Part shown: positions 34,908 to 44,002 of the stretch, piece after piece
Layout of the letters: the number at the start of each line of letters is the position of its first letter
Numbering within the stretch: position 1 is the stretch's first letter
Source: Solirubrobacterales bacterium 67-14
Lineage (GTDB): Bacteria; Actinomycetota; Thermoleophilia; Solirubrobacterales; 70-9
Assembly: GCA_001897355.1 (NCBI GenBank)
Contig: MKST01000001.1
Span: 271,756-334,524, forward strand
Direction of reading: 5' to 3'
Length of the DNA stretch: 62,769 bases
Translations under genes and position numbers: made by a program
Notes under the pieces: model-generated
The model's database searches: none
The model's input: only the letters and a program-made list of their open reading frames with translations
What the model was told of the DNA's origin: nothing

Positions 34908-35731
34908 TGTTTGCCCGCGGAACCCGCGCCCGCCGCATCGCCGCGGCGGTCCTGCCGCCCGTGCTCTTCGCGATCTTCGTGCTCGGCGTCTGGCAGCTCT
35001 ACACCGTGGTCGGCGACATCAAGGAGTCGACCCTGCCGCCGCCCACCGACATCGCCAAGTCGCTCTGGGAAAACCGCTCGATGCTGATCGACAACGCCTG
35101 GGTGACGATCAAGGAGATCCTGCTCGGCTTCGCCGCCGCGATCGTGCTCGGGGTCGGCTTGGCCGTGTTGATCCGCAGCTCGCGCAAGGTCGAACGGGCG
35201 ATCTACCCTTGGCTGGTCGTCTCGCAGATGGTGCCGATCCCGGCGATCGCACCGCTGCTGGTGATCTGGACCGGGTTCGACCTCCGCCCCAAGGTGATCG
35301 TGATCATGCTGGTCAGCTTCTTCCCGATCGCGGTCAACACGATCGACGGTCTGCGGGCCGCCGAGCCGGAACTGCTCAACCTGCTCAAGACCCTGAAGGC
35401 GAACTCCTGGCAGCGCTTCCGCAAGGCCCAGCTCCCGGCCGCCCTGCCCTTCATGTTCTCCGGCCTGAAGGTGGCCGCCGCCCTGTCCGTGATCGGTGCG
35501 GTGTTCGCCGAATGGGTCGGGGCCTCCGAGGGGCTCGGCTACCTGGTCCTGGTGCTGAACAACCAGACGGCGACCACCGAGATGTTCGCGGTGATCTTCA
35601 CCCTGGCCCTGATCGGCATCCTGCTGTTCCTGTTCGTGAGCCTGCTCGAGCGGGTGCTGCTGCCCTGGTACTACGAGTCCCGTGAGACCGAGGGCGAAGG
35701 CCTCCACCTCGAAGTCGAGGAGAACGCATGA
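34907..35731 (+). CDS. ABC transporter permease (NitT/TauT/ThiX class)
   Basis: The 274-residue membrane subunit has about six helices and the EAA loop EPELLNLLKTLKANSWQRFRKAQLP (quoted by its ends; about residues 155-180) that docks to the ATPase, in the SsuC/TauC/ThiX style. Its ATG overlaps the ATPase stop by one base and its end overlaps the deaminase start (ATGA). Confidence 0.95.
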   Translation: MFARGTRARRIAAAVLPPVLFAIFVLGVWQLYTVVGDIKESTLPPPTDIAKSLWENRSMLIDNAWVTIKEILLGFAAAIVLGVGLAVLIRSSRKVERAIYPWLVVSQMVPIPAIAPLLVIWTGFDLRPKVIVIMLVSFFPIAVNTIDGLRAAEPELLNLLKTLKANSWQRFRKAQLPAALPFMFSGLKVAAALSVIGAVFAEWVGASEGLGYLVLVLNNQTATTEMFAVIFTLALIGILLFLFVSLLERVLLPWYYESRETEGEGLHLEVEENA

Positions 35732-37119
35732 GCGAGGCAGCCACCATAGTCCGCGGCGCCTGGGCCCTGACCATGGGCCCGGCCGGCGCGATCCGCGAGG
35801 GAGCCGTCGCCTTCACCGGCGAGGGAGCGATCACCGCGGTCGGACCGGCCGAGGAACTGATCGCCGCCAACCCCGGGGCGGAAGTGATCGGTGACGGCAA
35901 CGGCATCGTGCTGCCCGGCTTCGTCAACGCGCACACCCACCTGACCGAAGGCCTGATCACCGGCATGGGGGAGACGGCCGTGCTCTGGGAATGGTTCGAG
36001 CGGGTGGTCAACCCTTCGGGCCTGCGGATCACCCGGGACGAGGTCGCCCTCGGCACCCGGCTGAAGGCGGTCGAGATGCTGGAGTCGGGGATCACCACGG
36101 TCAACGACATGTCCTGCCATCGCAACCTCGGTTCCCTCGCCTCGCTGGGCGCGGTCGACGGGCTGGCGGAGTTCGGGATGCGCGGGGTGGTCAGCTTCGG
36201 GGCCGAGGACATGTACGACGGCGCCCCGGCGGCCGACGTGTTCATGGCCGAGCACGAAGCGCTCGCCGACCGGATCGCCTCGGAACGGCTGATCGATTTC
36301 CGGATCGGGGTCGGCACCGTGCTGGGCATGAGCGACGAGCTTTTCGGCCGGACGATCAAGGCGGCCGGCGAAAACGGCTGGGCGGTCCACACCCACCTGG
36401 CCGAGGTGCGGGAGGAGATCACCGAATCGACCCTGCTCCACGGCGGCTCGACCATCCAACACGCCGACCGGACCGGCCTGCTCGACCATGAGGTGATCGC
36501 CGGCCACTGCATCTGGTGCTCGGAGAACGACATCGGCCTGCTCGCCTCCAAGGATGTCGCGGTGTCCCACAACCCGGTCGCGAACATGATCCTCGCCTCC
36601 GGCGTCTGCCCCGTGCCGCGGCTGCTCCGCGAAGGGGTGCGAGTCGGGATCGGCACCGACGGCGCCGCCAGCAACGACTCCCAGGACATGTTCGGGGCGA
36701 TCAAGTCCGCCGCCCTGCTGCAGAAGGTGCATCACCTCCAGGCGGTGGCGATGACCGCCCCGCGGGTGCTGGAAATGGCGACGATCGGTGGTGCGAAAGC
36801 ATTGGGCAAGGAGAAGGAGATCGGCAGCCTCGAGGTCGGCAAACGGGCTGACGTGGTGCTGCTCGACGGCAACGGGCCGGAACTGGCGGTCCTCCATGAT
36901 CCTTTCCAGCAGATCGTCTATGGCGCTACTCCGCGCAGCGTCTCCGAGGTCTGGGTCGACGGTGAGCTCCGGGTGACCGGGGCCGAGACCGTCGGCGTGG
37001 ACCGGGTATCACTCGCAGCCGAGGCCCGTGAAGCGGCCCGGGATCTGGCGATACGCGGCGACATGAAGGGCGAGTCGGTCTACGCCGGCCCGCTCGATTT
37101 TGAAGAAGAAGCGAGGTAG
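35728..37119 (+). CDS. TRZ/ATZ/SsnA-type amidohydrolase (probable aminohydrolase)
   Basis: The 463-residue metal-dependent hydrolase belongs to the family of guanine/S-adenosylhomocysteine deaminases and atrazine/melamine hydrolases. Motifs: GFVNAHTHLTEG (HxH, about residue 70), HTHLAEV (about 220), AGHCIWCSENDI (about 255) and IGTDGAASNDSQDMF (catalytic Asp, about 310). It would remove an exocyclic amino or other leaving group from a nitrogen ring. It overlaps the permease gene by 4 bp, tying deamination directly to uptake. This supports an aminated heterocycle as the imported compound. Confidence 0.85.
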   Translation: MSEAATIVRGAWALTMGPAGAIREGAVAFTGEGAITAVGPAEELIAANPGAEVIGDGNGIVLPGFVNAHTHLTEGLITGMGETAVLWEWFERVVNPSGLRITRDEVALGTRLKAVEMLESGITTVNDMSCHRNLGSLASLGAVDGLAEFGMRGVVSFGAEDMYDGAPAADVFMAEHEALADRIASERLIDFRIGVGTVLGMSDELFGRTIKAAGENGWAVHTHLAEVREEITESTLLHGGSTIQHADRTGLLDHEVIAGHCIWCSENDIGLLASKDVAVSHNPVANMILASGVCPVPRLLREGVRVGIGTDGAASNDSQDMFGAIKSAALLQKVHHLQAVAMTAPRVLEMATIGGAKALGKEKEIGSLEVGKRADVVLLDGNGPELAVLHDPFQQIVYGATPRSVSEVWVDGELRVTGAETVGVDRVSLAAEAREAARDLAIRGDMKGESVYAGPLDFEEEAR

Positions 37120-37121
37120 GA

Positions 37122-38759
37122 ATGTCACGAAGTGCTGATGTGGTTGTGATCGGTGCCGGTCACAACGGACTGGTCGCCGCCTGTTACATGGCCCGAGCGG
37201 GCCTCGACGTGGTCGTCTGCGAGAGCTGGGACGTGGCCGGGGGCTGCATCTCGACCGTCGAGCTGCCGGATGGCAGGGGGCGTCTCGAGCGTGGCGCCTA
37301 TGTCCACGGGGGGCTGCGAGGCAGCGGCATCGCGGACGACCTGGAGCTCGAAAGCAAGTACGGGCTCGAGTTCATCGAGCTTCCCGAGCTGCTGCTCGAT
37401 CCGCTCGACGACGGCACCGCGATCGCGATGCACGAGTCGGCCGAGCGCACCGCCGAGCTGATCGAGCCGGTGGTCGGTTCGAAGGACGCCGCTTCCTACC
37501 TGGACTTCGCCCGCTGGGGCGCCGCCTGGACCGGGCTGCTGGATCAGGTCAACAACGGTCCCGCTCCGGGCATGAGGGGGCTCTCCGCGCTGGCCGAGGC
37601 GACCCTGGGCAGCGAGGGAGCCCGCCTCATGCAGCAGCTGCTCGCTTCCGCTTCCACGATCAGCCGGGAGTTCTTCGAGGACGAGCGCCTGCAAGGGATG
37701 GTCGCCCATTGGGGCGCCCATTCCCAGCAGCCTCCCGGAGATCCGGGCACCGGTGCGGGCGCCCTCGTGCTCGGCGGCTGGCACGGAGCGCCGACCGTCC
37801 GGCCCAAGGGTGGATCGATCGGCACCCCGGAAGCGCTCGTCCGCTGCCTCGAGGCGGCGGGGGGAGAGCTTCGGCTGAGTTGCCCGGTGGAGAAGGTGGA
37901 GGTCTCGGGCGGCGCGGCTCGGGCGGTGATCGCCGGCGGCGAACGGATCGAGGCCCGCAAGGCCGTGGTCAGCACCGTCGATGCGCGCCGCCTCTTCCTC
38001 GGTCTGATCGACAACTCGCAGGTGCCCGATTCGCTGCTGGCCGAGGTCGGGCGGATCCACGTCGGGGGCCGCAACGTCGCCGAGCTCAAGGTTGACGGGA
38101 TCACCGCCTCGACGCCGAAGCTTCCGGGACCGGACGGTTTCGGCCGGACCTTGATGCTCTCGCCGGGCACCCTGCCGGAGATGGAAAAGGCCTTCGCCAA
38201 CATCGCGCTGGGCGAGCTGCCGGAGCGGCCTTCGCTGATGATCGGGTTCCCCTCGCTGCTCGAACCGGGCTGGGCGCCCGAGGGGCAGCAATCGGTCTGG
38301 GTTTCGACCTTCATTCCCTGGCAGCTGAAGAGCGGGCCCTGGGACGAGAAGGCGCTGGAAGCGGCCGGCGACCACACCTGGCAGGCGGTCGAGAAGGCGC
38401 TCGGCACCGAGATCGAACTTTCCGAACGCCACGTGATGAGCGCCCAGGATTGGGTCGACAAGACCGGCAACCCCTTCTCCAGCCCGAACCATGTCGAGAT
38501 GAGCATCGACCAGATGCTTTCCAACCGGCCATCGCCGTCGCTCTCCTCCTACAGAACGCCGATCGATGGTCTCTACCTGAGCGGGGCTGGCACGCATCCC
38601 GGTGGCGGCGTCACCGGCATGCCCGGGCGGAACGCGGCCCGGACGGTGCTCAAGGAACTCGGGGCCGGCGGCAAGGGCCGTCTCGAGTCCTTCCGCAACC
38701 AGGCGGCGATGATGCGGGATGCGTTCCGCGCCGTCCGTCAGCTGAGGAAGGCGGCATGA
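37122..38759 (+). CDS. FAD-dependent oxidoreductase, CrtI/phytoene-desaturase-like
   Basis: The 545-residue flavoprotein has the dinucleotide-binding motif VVVIGAGHNGLVAACYMARAG at the N-terminus (in part), FAD-contacting CESWDVAGG, and a C-terminal GLYLSGAGTHPGGGVTGMPGRNAA segment typical of CrtI-like and bacterial NAD(P)/FAD-dependent oxidoreductases. It starts 2 nt after the deaminase stop. No carotenoid genes are near, so a desaturase or amine/ring oxidase role on the imported compound fits the context better than pigment synthesis. Confidence 0.85.
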   Translation: MSRSADVVVIGAGHNGLVAACYMARAGLDVVVCESWDVAGGCISTVELPDGRGRLERGAYVHGGLRGSGIADDLELESKYGLEFIELPELLLDPLDDGTAIAMHESAERTAELIEPVVGSKDAASYLDFARWGAAWTGLLDQVNNGPAPGMRGLSALAEATLGSEGARLMQQLLASASTISREFFEDERLQGMVAHWGAHSQQPPGDPGTGAGALVLGGWHGAPTVRPKGGSIGTPEALVRCLEAAGGELRLSCPVEKVEVSGGAARAVIAGGERIEARKAVVSTVDARRLFLGLIDNSQVPDSLLAEVGRIHVGGRNVAELKVDGITASTPKLPGPDGFGRTLMLSPGTLPEMEKAFANIALGELPERPSLMIGFPSLLEPGWAPEGQQSVWVSTFIPWQLKSGPWDEKALEAAGDHTWQAVEKALGTEIELSERHVMSAQDWVDKTGNPFSSPNHVEMSIDQMLSNRPSPSLSSYRTPIDGLYLSGAGTHPGGGVTGMPGRNAARTVLKELGAGGKGRLESFRNQAAMMRDAFRAVRQLRKAA

Positions 38760-39739
38760 GCGGCGACGCGTACAAGGTGGCCGACCAGATCGCCGCCTAC
38801 CAAGAGTCGGCCCTGATCGGGACCGCGGTCGAGGTTGGCCTGCCCAACCTGCTCTACGGGTCGCCGCACAACCTCGAGGGCATCACCGCCTCGCTCGGGA
38901 CCGATCCCCGCGGCACGATGGGCCTGCTCGCCGGGCTGGTCACCTTCGGCCTCGTAGAACGCGACGGAGAGACCTTCTCGCTGACCGCGAACGGCGAGCT
39001 GCTGGCTGACGAGCATCCCGACTCGATCGCCATGATCTCCAGAAAGGAGTGGTTCTTCTACAAGCTCTGGGCCGAGATGCCGGCCGCGGTCCGAACCGGC
39101 CACACGCAGACCCGGGCCTGGCGAGACCGGCTTGAGAACGACCCCGACCAGGCCCACGACTTCCTCCGCGCCCTCGACGACCTCTGCCGGCTCTACGGCG
39201 GCGACCTGCCCGAGCTCGCCGGGCTCGAAAACGGGGGACGTCTGCTTGACGTCGGCGGCGGCGCCGGCTCCCATGCGGCCAACCTGGTCAAGGCGGTCGA
39301 CGGCCTGGAGGCGACGGTGCTGGACCTGCCCGGGGCCGAGCCGGTGCTCGAGGAGCGTCACCCGGGGCTCGCTTTCGTGGCCGGGGACATCGACCAGCCC
39401 CGCTTCGGCCGGCCCGAGGGGGAGGAGTGGGACTACGTCCTGGTCTCGAACATCCTGCACGACCATCCCGCCGAGGAGAACGAGCGGATCGTCCGCGAGG
39501 CGGCCGGCCTGCTTGCCCCCGGCGGCACCCTGGTCATCTACGAATGGGTGATCGACGAGGGCCGCACCTCACCGCCCGGGGTCGCATCGTTCACCCCGAT
39601 GATGGTGATCGAGAACGAAGGCGGCTGGACCTGGACCGAAAAAGAGATCGGCGAGTGGCTCCGGGCCGCGGGCCTCGAGCCCCAGCCCATCAGCCAGGGC
39701 CCCGGCCCGATCGCGGTAGTCAAAGCGACCCAGCCCTAG
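38756..39739 (+). CDS. SAM-dependent O-methyltransferase (hydroxyneurosporene/plant-OMT type)
   Basis: The ATG at 38756 overlaps the oxidoreductase stop (ATGA), giving 327 residues. An N-terminal dimerisation winged-helix domain (AVEVGLPNLL...TLTANGELL region) precedes the Rossmann domain with LLDVGGGAGSHAANLV (about residue 160), VLDLPGAEPV, and SNILHDHPAEEN carrying the catalytic-type His. Such enzymes methylate hydroxyls of small aromatic or polyketide molecules. A methyltransferase is unexpected at the end of a degradative operon and may indicate a biosynthetic or detoxifying side branch. Confidence 0.85.
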   Translation: MSGDAYKVADQIAAYQESALIGTAVEVGLPNLLYGSPHNLEGITASLGTDPRGTMGLLAGLVTFGLVERDGETFSLTANGELLADEHPDSIAMISRKEWFFYKLWAEMPAAVRTGHTQTRAWRDRLENDPDQAHDFLRALDDLCRLYGGDLPELAGLENGGRLLDVGGGAGSHAANLVKAVDGLEATVLDLPGAEPVLEERHPGLAFVAGDIDQPRFGRPEGEEWDYVLVSNILHDHPAEENERIVREAAGLLAPGGTLVIYEWVIDEGRTSPPGVASFTPMMVIENEGGWTWTEKEIGEWLRAAGLEPQPISQGPGPIAVVKATQP

Positions 39740-39754
39740 GGACACTTGCCGAAA

Positions 39755-39803
39755 CGGAAGATTGAATCTGTCAGCAAATAGCGCTGACAGATTCAATCTT
39801 CCG
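39755..39803 (+). terminator. Perfect 21-bp inverted repeat between convergent genes
   Basis: Arms 39755-39775 and 39783-39803 are exact complements around a 7-nt loop. They lie 15 bp after the methyltransferase stop and 16 bp before the end of the opposing gene at 39820. The position suits a bidirectional terminator, though the arms are AT-rich and no T-run follows. Such a long perfect stem is unusual for a simple terminator. Confidence 0.6.
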
Positions 39804-39819
39804 ACTTTGGCTGGTCCAG

Positions 39820-40767
39820 CTACGCGTGCTGGACGCGGAAGGCCATGCCGCCGGCGCCGGTGTTGAACTTGGCCTTGGCCACGTTCAGCCGCCACGGGGC
39901 CGGCAGCCTGCCGTCGGTCCGGTTGAGGAACTGGCGGAAGTAGTTCGAAGCGCTCGAGCAACTCAGCCCGTTGACCACGTAGATGTAGTACGGACCGCGC
40001 GGCAGCGACAGGGCGCCGATCCGGTCATCATGCAGCACCCGGAAGGTGGCGGGGCAGCGGGCGAAGACGGGGTCCGGCTTCGGGCTCGGTGAAGGCCCGT
40101 AGGCCTTGTTGACCTTGAAGCCGATCCGGCCGTGCTTGCTGTTGTAGAAGATGCCCATGAGCGGGTTCAGCTTCCACGGGTAGGGGAGCCGGCCGTCGAA
40201 GTCGAGCAGGAACTCCTGGAAGCGCTTGGCTGCCTGGGCGCAGGTGATCTTGTTCGGGTCGATCAGGGTGAAACGGTAGGTGCCGCGCGGGATCTTGAAG
40301 CTGCCGATCGAGTCGTTGCGGAGCACCTTGAAGTAGGCGGGGCAGGAACGGCCGTCGGTGCCTCCGCCTCCGCCTCCGCTCTTGCTGGCGGGGGTGGCGA
40401 TGAATCCCTTGTCGGTGTTGCCGGCCCGGAAGACCCGGTTGTTGCCGTTCTGGGTGACGTGCCAGGGGCTGCGCAGGCGGCCGTCCCAGTCCTGCAGGAA
40501 CTCCTGGAAGAGCTTGGTCGAGCCGGGGCAGCTGAGCTTGTCACCGTTCAGCAGAGTCACGTTGTAGTACCCGGCCGGAAAGCTGACCTTGCCGATCCGG
40601 TCGTTGTTCATGACCCGGAACTGCGGGCATTTCACCTGGGCCGCCTCGGCCTTCTCGGGGCTGTCCGCGAACACGAGCACCACGAGGGCGAGCAGGGCCA
40701 GAACCCCGGTGAGGGAGAACTTGGCGTAACGACGGGTCAGATTCGAGTAATTCCGGGCGGTCGACAT
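39820..40767 (-). CDS. Secreted protein with three copies of an unnamed ~80-residue Cys repeat
   Basis: I take the ATG at 40767 (315 residues), which gives an N-terminal basic region and a hydrophobic signal core (FSLTGVLALLALVVLVFA) ending near AEA. Three repeats follow, each starting with C-P and containing F-x-V-x-x-x-D-x-I-G, P-x-G-x-Y, a second Cys before a helix with F-x-x-F-L, then D-G-R-L-x-x-P-W. Linkers are Gly- or Pro-rich (GGGGGG, PSPSPKPDP). Two Cys per repeat suggest one disulfide each. I do not recognise the domain; an extracellular binding or wall role is possible. Confidence 0.65.
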   Translation of the reverse strand: MSTARNYSNLTRRYAKFSLTGVLALLALVVLVFADSPEKAEAAQVKCPQFRVMNNDRIGKVSFPAGYYNVTLLNGDKLSCPGSTKLFQEFLQDWDGRLRSPWHVTQNGNNRVFRAGNTDKGFIATPASKSGGGGGGTDGRSCPAYFKVLRNDSIGSFKIPRGTYRFTLIDPNKITCAQAAKRFQEFLLDFDGRLPYPWKLNPLMGIFYNSKHGRIGFKVNKAYGPSPSPKPDPVFARCPATFRVLHDDRIGALSLPRGPYYIYVVNGLSCSSASNYFRQFLNRTDGRLPAPWRLNVAKAKFNTGAGGMAFRVQHA

Positions 40768-40919
40768 GTTGGAAATAACCCTATCCGGCAGCCCAAGTTC
40801 CGGCGGTGCCAAGGGAATTCCTGGGGGCTGGCCTGCGGCGGACGGAAAGAGGGGAACGCGGCCATACTGCGTTCGGTTTCGACTGCCGGACTCACGGGGA
40901 AACTTCTAACCACTCTGAG

Positions 40920-42131
40920 ATGCCCCTGAAGTCGATGCTGTCAAGCCTGCTGGCAATCTTCGTGATTGCTTTTCTGATGCCGTTTGTCGGGACCGGGAGC
41001 GCTTCTGCCGATGATGCGGTCCAACCGGCCGAAGCCGGCGAGCGAGGCTTCGTGACGGTGCCCGACGAGCAGGCGCAGGAGCCCGATGCCGAGGCTTCGG
41101 CCCGGCTTCCCTACCGCCTGGTCGGTCGCAGCTGGCCGGTCCGCACGATCCCGGTGTGGAACCGGGGCAAGGGCTTCACCGGCAAGGTGCTGCGCGCAGC
41201 GACGCGGCTCTGGAACCGCTCCGGTGCGCGGATCAGATTCCGGATGGTCCGCCGGCCCGGTGCCAGGGTGGTCGAGGTGCGGACCGACCATCGCCTGAAC
41301 GGCGGCAAGGCGACCGCCGGGTACGTCCGACGCGGGTCGGTGATCGCCTATCCGGGTCCGCGACGGGCCTGTCCGGTGCGCGGCAGCTACTCGCGGAAGA
41401 AGTACATCCGCCTGGTCCGCAAGCACTGTCCCTGGGTGAAGATCGTCACCATGAAGCGAGGCGGCGGGATCGTCTGGCTGCAGTCGATGGGCCGGTCCAG
41501 GGTGCCGGAGTATTTCCGGGTCCAGGTGATGGTCACCGTCCACGAGCTCGGCCACATCATCGGCCTCGGGCACCGGGACACCGCCTGCCTAGTCATGAAC
41601 ACGAAACCCCGTCCGGGTTGTGGCTACAGCCCCCGCAACCCGGTCAAGGTGATGTGCCAGTTTCCGATGCCAGGCGACGTCGCCGGGGCGGTGCGACGCT
41701 ACGGCGGCCATGTGGCGGTCCGCAGGCCGCGCCATCTGCTCTGCGACAAGTTCCGCAAACCGGGCCGACCGGGACTGGTGGTCGTCGCCGAGAAGAACGG
41801 CGCCCTCGGCCTGGTGGTCAAGCTCGGGTCGTTGCCACCGCCCTACCGCCGCGCCGGCAACGGCGGCCGCGTGACCGTGATGGTGACACCGAGGACCCCT
41901 TGCCCTTACCGCAAGGGCGCGCGGGTGGCACCGCTGGTCTCTGGCTCTTATCTGCTCGACCAGTTCTGGCTCGGTTACCGCAGCCGGCGGGGCAAGAGCA
42001 TTCCCAGGCTCGCCAGGCATCCCGCCGCGAACTTTCCCGGCGCGAGCCTCTGCCTGGCCGCCTATGTCGACGACCGCTTTGCCCGGCGCAGCCGGCTCTC
42101 CAACCCAGTCCAGCTGAAGGTCCACGGCTGA
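40920..42131 (+). CDS. Secreted matrixin-like zinc metalloprotease
   Basis: The ATG at 40920 opens a signal peptide (LSSLLAIFVIAFLMPFVG...ASA), giving 403 residues. The catalytic motif HELGHIIGLGH (HExxHxxGxxH) lies near residue 205 and is followed by VMNTKP as the probable Met-turn, defining a metzincin of the matrixin (M10) type. The protein is very basic and contains several Cys. The C-terminal 170 residues form an unrecognised domain that may bind substrate or wall. It is divergently oriented from the triple-repeat gene, separated by 152 bp. Confidence 0.75.
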   Translation: MPLKSMLSSLLAIFVIAFLMPFVGTGSASADDAVQPAEAGERGFVTVPDEQAQEPDAEASARLPYRLVGRSWPVRTIPVWNRGKGFTGKVLRAATRLWNRSGARIRFRMVRRPGARVVEVRTDHRLNGGKATAGYVRRGSVIAYPGPRRACPVRGSYSRKKYIRLVRKHCPWVKIVTMKRGGGIVWLQSMGRSRVPEYFRVQVMVTVHELGHIIGLGHRDTACLVMNTKPRPGCGYSPRNPVKVMCQFPMPGDVAGAVRRYGGHVAVRRPRHLLCDKFRKPGRPGLVVVAEKNGALGLVVKLGSLPPPYRRAGNGGRVTVMVTPRTPCPYRKGARVAPLVSGSYLLDQFWLGYRSRRGKSIPRLARHPAANFPGASLCLAAYVDDRFARRSRLSNPVQLKVHG

Positions 42132-42226
42132 CGGTCTCGGTTCAACCGGACCACCCGGTGCTCGTCAGCCGGTAGTTTGCGGCGTCACCGGCGATCCCGG
42201 GACCGTCCATTTGCGAGAGTTTCGGC

Positions 42227-43981
42227 ATGGCGTTGCTGATCCTCTTCGGTTTCATCGCCGGTGCGGCGACCGCGGTCTCGCCTTGCGTGCTGCCGGTCTT
42301 GCCGGTCGCGCTCTCGGCCGGGGCCACCGGTGGCCGCCGCCGGCCGGCCGGGACCGTGGCCGGGCTGACCGCTTCGTTCACTTTCGCCACGGTCGCCCTG
42401 GTCTACGTGATCGACGCGCTCGGACTGCCCGATGACCTGGTCCGCAATCTGGCGATCGCGGTGTTGATCGGCTTCGGCGTAGTTCTCCTGCTGCCCACGC
42501 TTTCGTCGCGGCTCGAGGGCTGGGTAAGTCGCTTCACGGCCCGTTTCACCCCACGGACCGAAGGTGACGGGTTCTGGTCGGGCACCGTGGTCGGGGCCAG
42601 CCTCGGGCTGGTCTACGCGCCTTGCGCCGGACCGATCCTGGCCGGCGTGATCACCGTCACCGCTTCCCAGTCCTTCACCTTCGGCCGCCTTGCGATCGCC
42701 TTCGCCTATGCGCTCGGCTCGGCCCTGGTGCTCTACCTGTTGATGCTCGGAGGCCGCCGGCTGATCGCCCCGCTGGCCCGCAAGGTCGGCTGGTTCCAGG
42801 CTGCGATGGGAGTGGTGATGATCGTCTTCGGGATCGGGATGGCCGCCCAGTGGGATCTCAAGTTCCAGAACTGGATCGCCGATGACCTGCCGGCGACCCT
42901 GGTCAATCCGAGCCGGGATCTCGAATCGAGCGATGCCTCCATCCAGCGTCTCGCGGATCTGCGCTCCGGCCACACGTCGAGATCCGCCGAGCGGATCGCG
43001 GCCGGTGCCGAGGCCGTCCAGCAGGAGGCGAGGGCGGCAACGGAGCTGCCGGTGATCGGCCGGGCACCGGAAATCCACGGAACCCAGCGCTGGTTCAACA
43101 CGCCCGGTGGCCAACCCCTCACCATGGCCGGGCTGCGCGGCCGGGTCGTGCTTATCGATTTCTGGACCTACACCTGCATCAACTGCATCCGCACCCAGCC
43201 TTGGCTCAACGCGATGAACCAGCGGTACGGAGACAAGGGGTTCACCATCATCGGCGTCCACACCCCCGAGTTCCCCTTCGAGAAGGACGCGGGAAACGTC
43301 GAAGCGGCGATCAAACGGGCCGGGATCGAGTACCCGGTGGTCCAGGACAACGGCTACACGGTCTGGAATTCCTATGGCAACCAGTACTGGCCGGCCGAGT
43401 ATTTCGTCGATGCCGAAGGCAACATCCGCTACGCCCATTTCGGGGAAGGCGAGTACGGCCACAAGGAGAACGTGATCCGCGAGCTCCTCGCCGAGGCGGG
43501 CCACAACCCCGGGGTCGGCGAGTCGGGGGCGACGGGCATGCAGGTTGCCCATGTGCTGCTCACCCCGGAGAGTTATCTCGGTTCCGTGCGGGCTGACCGC
43601 TTCGAGAATGGATTGATCCTGCCCGGAGTCCACGACTTCGGCCGGCTCAAGAAACCGAAACTGGATTGGCTGGCCTACGGCGGCAAGTGGAACATCGGTC
43701 CCGAACAGGCGAGTTCCGACGACGGTCAGATCGCGGTCCATTTCCGTGCCCGGCGGGTCTACCTGGTGCTCTCATCGCCCGGCGAGCCGCGCCAGGCCAG
43801 GATCGAACTCGACGGCAAACCGGTAACGGCGAAGGACGCGGGCGCCGATGTCAAGTCAGGCAAGGTGACCGTGAAGGGTCAGCGGCTCTACTCCCTGATC
43901 GACCTGCCCCGGCCCGGCAAGCACCTGCTCACGGTCAGCCCCGAGCCCGGCATCAGCGGCTACGCCTTCACCTTCGGTTGA
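42227..43981 (+). CDS. dipZ: DipZ-type cytochrome c biogenesis/thiol-disulfide protein (CcdA + thioredoxin)
   Basis: The 584-residue fusion has an N-terminal CcdA domain of six or more helices (SPCVLPVLPVALSAG and APCAGPILAGVITV carry the paired redox cysteines). It is followed after about residue 280 by an extracytoplasmic thioredoxin-like domain with the active site TCINC (Cys317 and Cys320) and a C-terminal beta-sandwich as in mycobacterial DipZ. It passes electrons from cytosolic thioredoxin to proteins outside the membrane. It would help maintain the many Cys-containing exported proteins encoded nearby. Confidence 0.85.
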   Translation: MALLILFGFIAGAATAVSPCVLPVLPVALSAGATGGRRRPAGTVAGLTASFTFATVALVYVIDALGLPDDLVRNLAIAVLIGFGVVLLLPTLSSRLEGWVSRFTARFTPRTEGDGFWSGTVVGASLGLVYAPCAGPILAGVITVTASQSFTFGRLAIAFAYALGSALVLYLLMLGGRRLIAPLARKVGWFQAAMGVVMIVFGIGMAAQWDLKFQNWIADDLPATLVNPSRDLESSDASIQRLADLRSGHTSRSAERIAAGAEAVQQEARAATELPVIGRAPEIHGTQRWFNTPGGQPLTMAGLRGRVVLIDFWTYTCINCIRTQPWLNAMNQRYGDKGFTIIGVHTPEFPFEKDAGNVEAAIKRAGIEYPVVQDNGYTVWNSYGNQYWPAEYFVDAEGNIRYAHFGEGEYGHKENVIRELLAEAGHNPGVGESGATGMQVAHVLLTPESYLGSVRADRFENGLILPGVHDFGRLKKPKLDWLAYGGKWNIGPEQASSDDGQIAVHFRARRVYLVLSSPGEPRQARIELDGKPVTAKDAGADVKSGKVTVKGQRLYSLIDLPRPGKHLLTVSPEPGISGYAFTFG

Positions 43982-44002
43982 GCGACGCGTTCCGGGCCGC
44001 GG

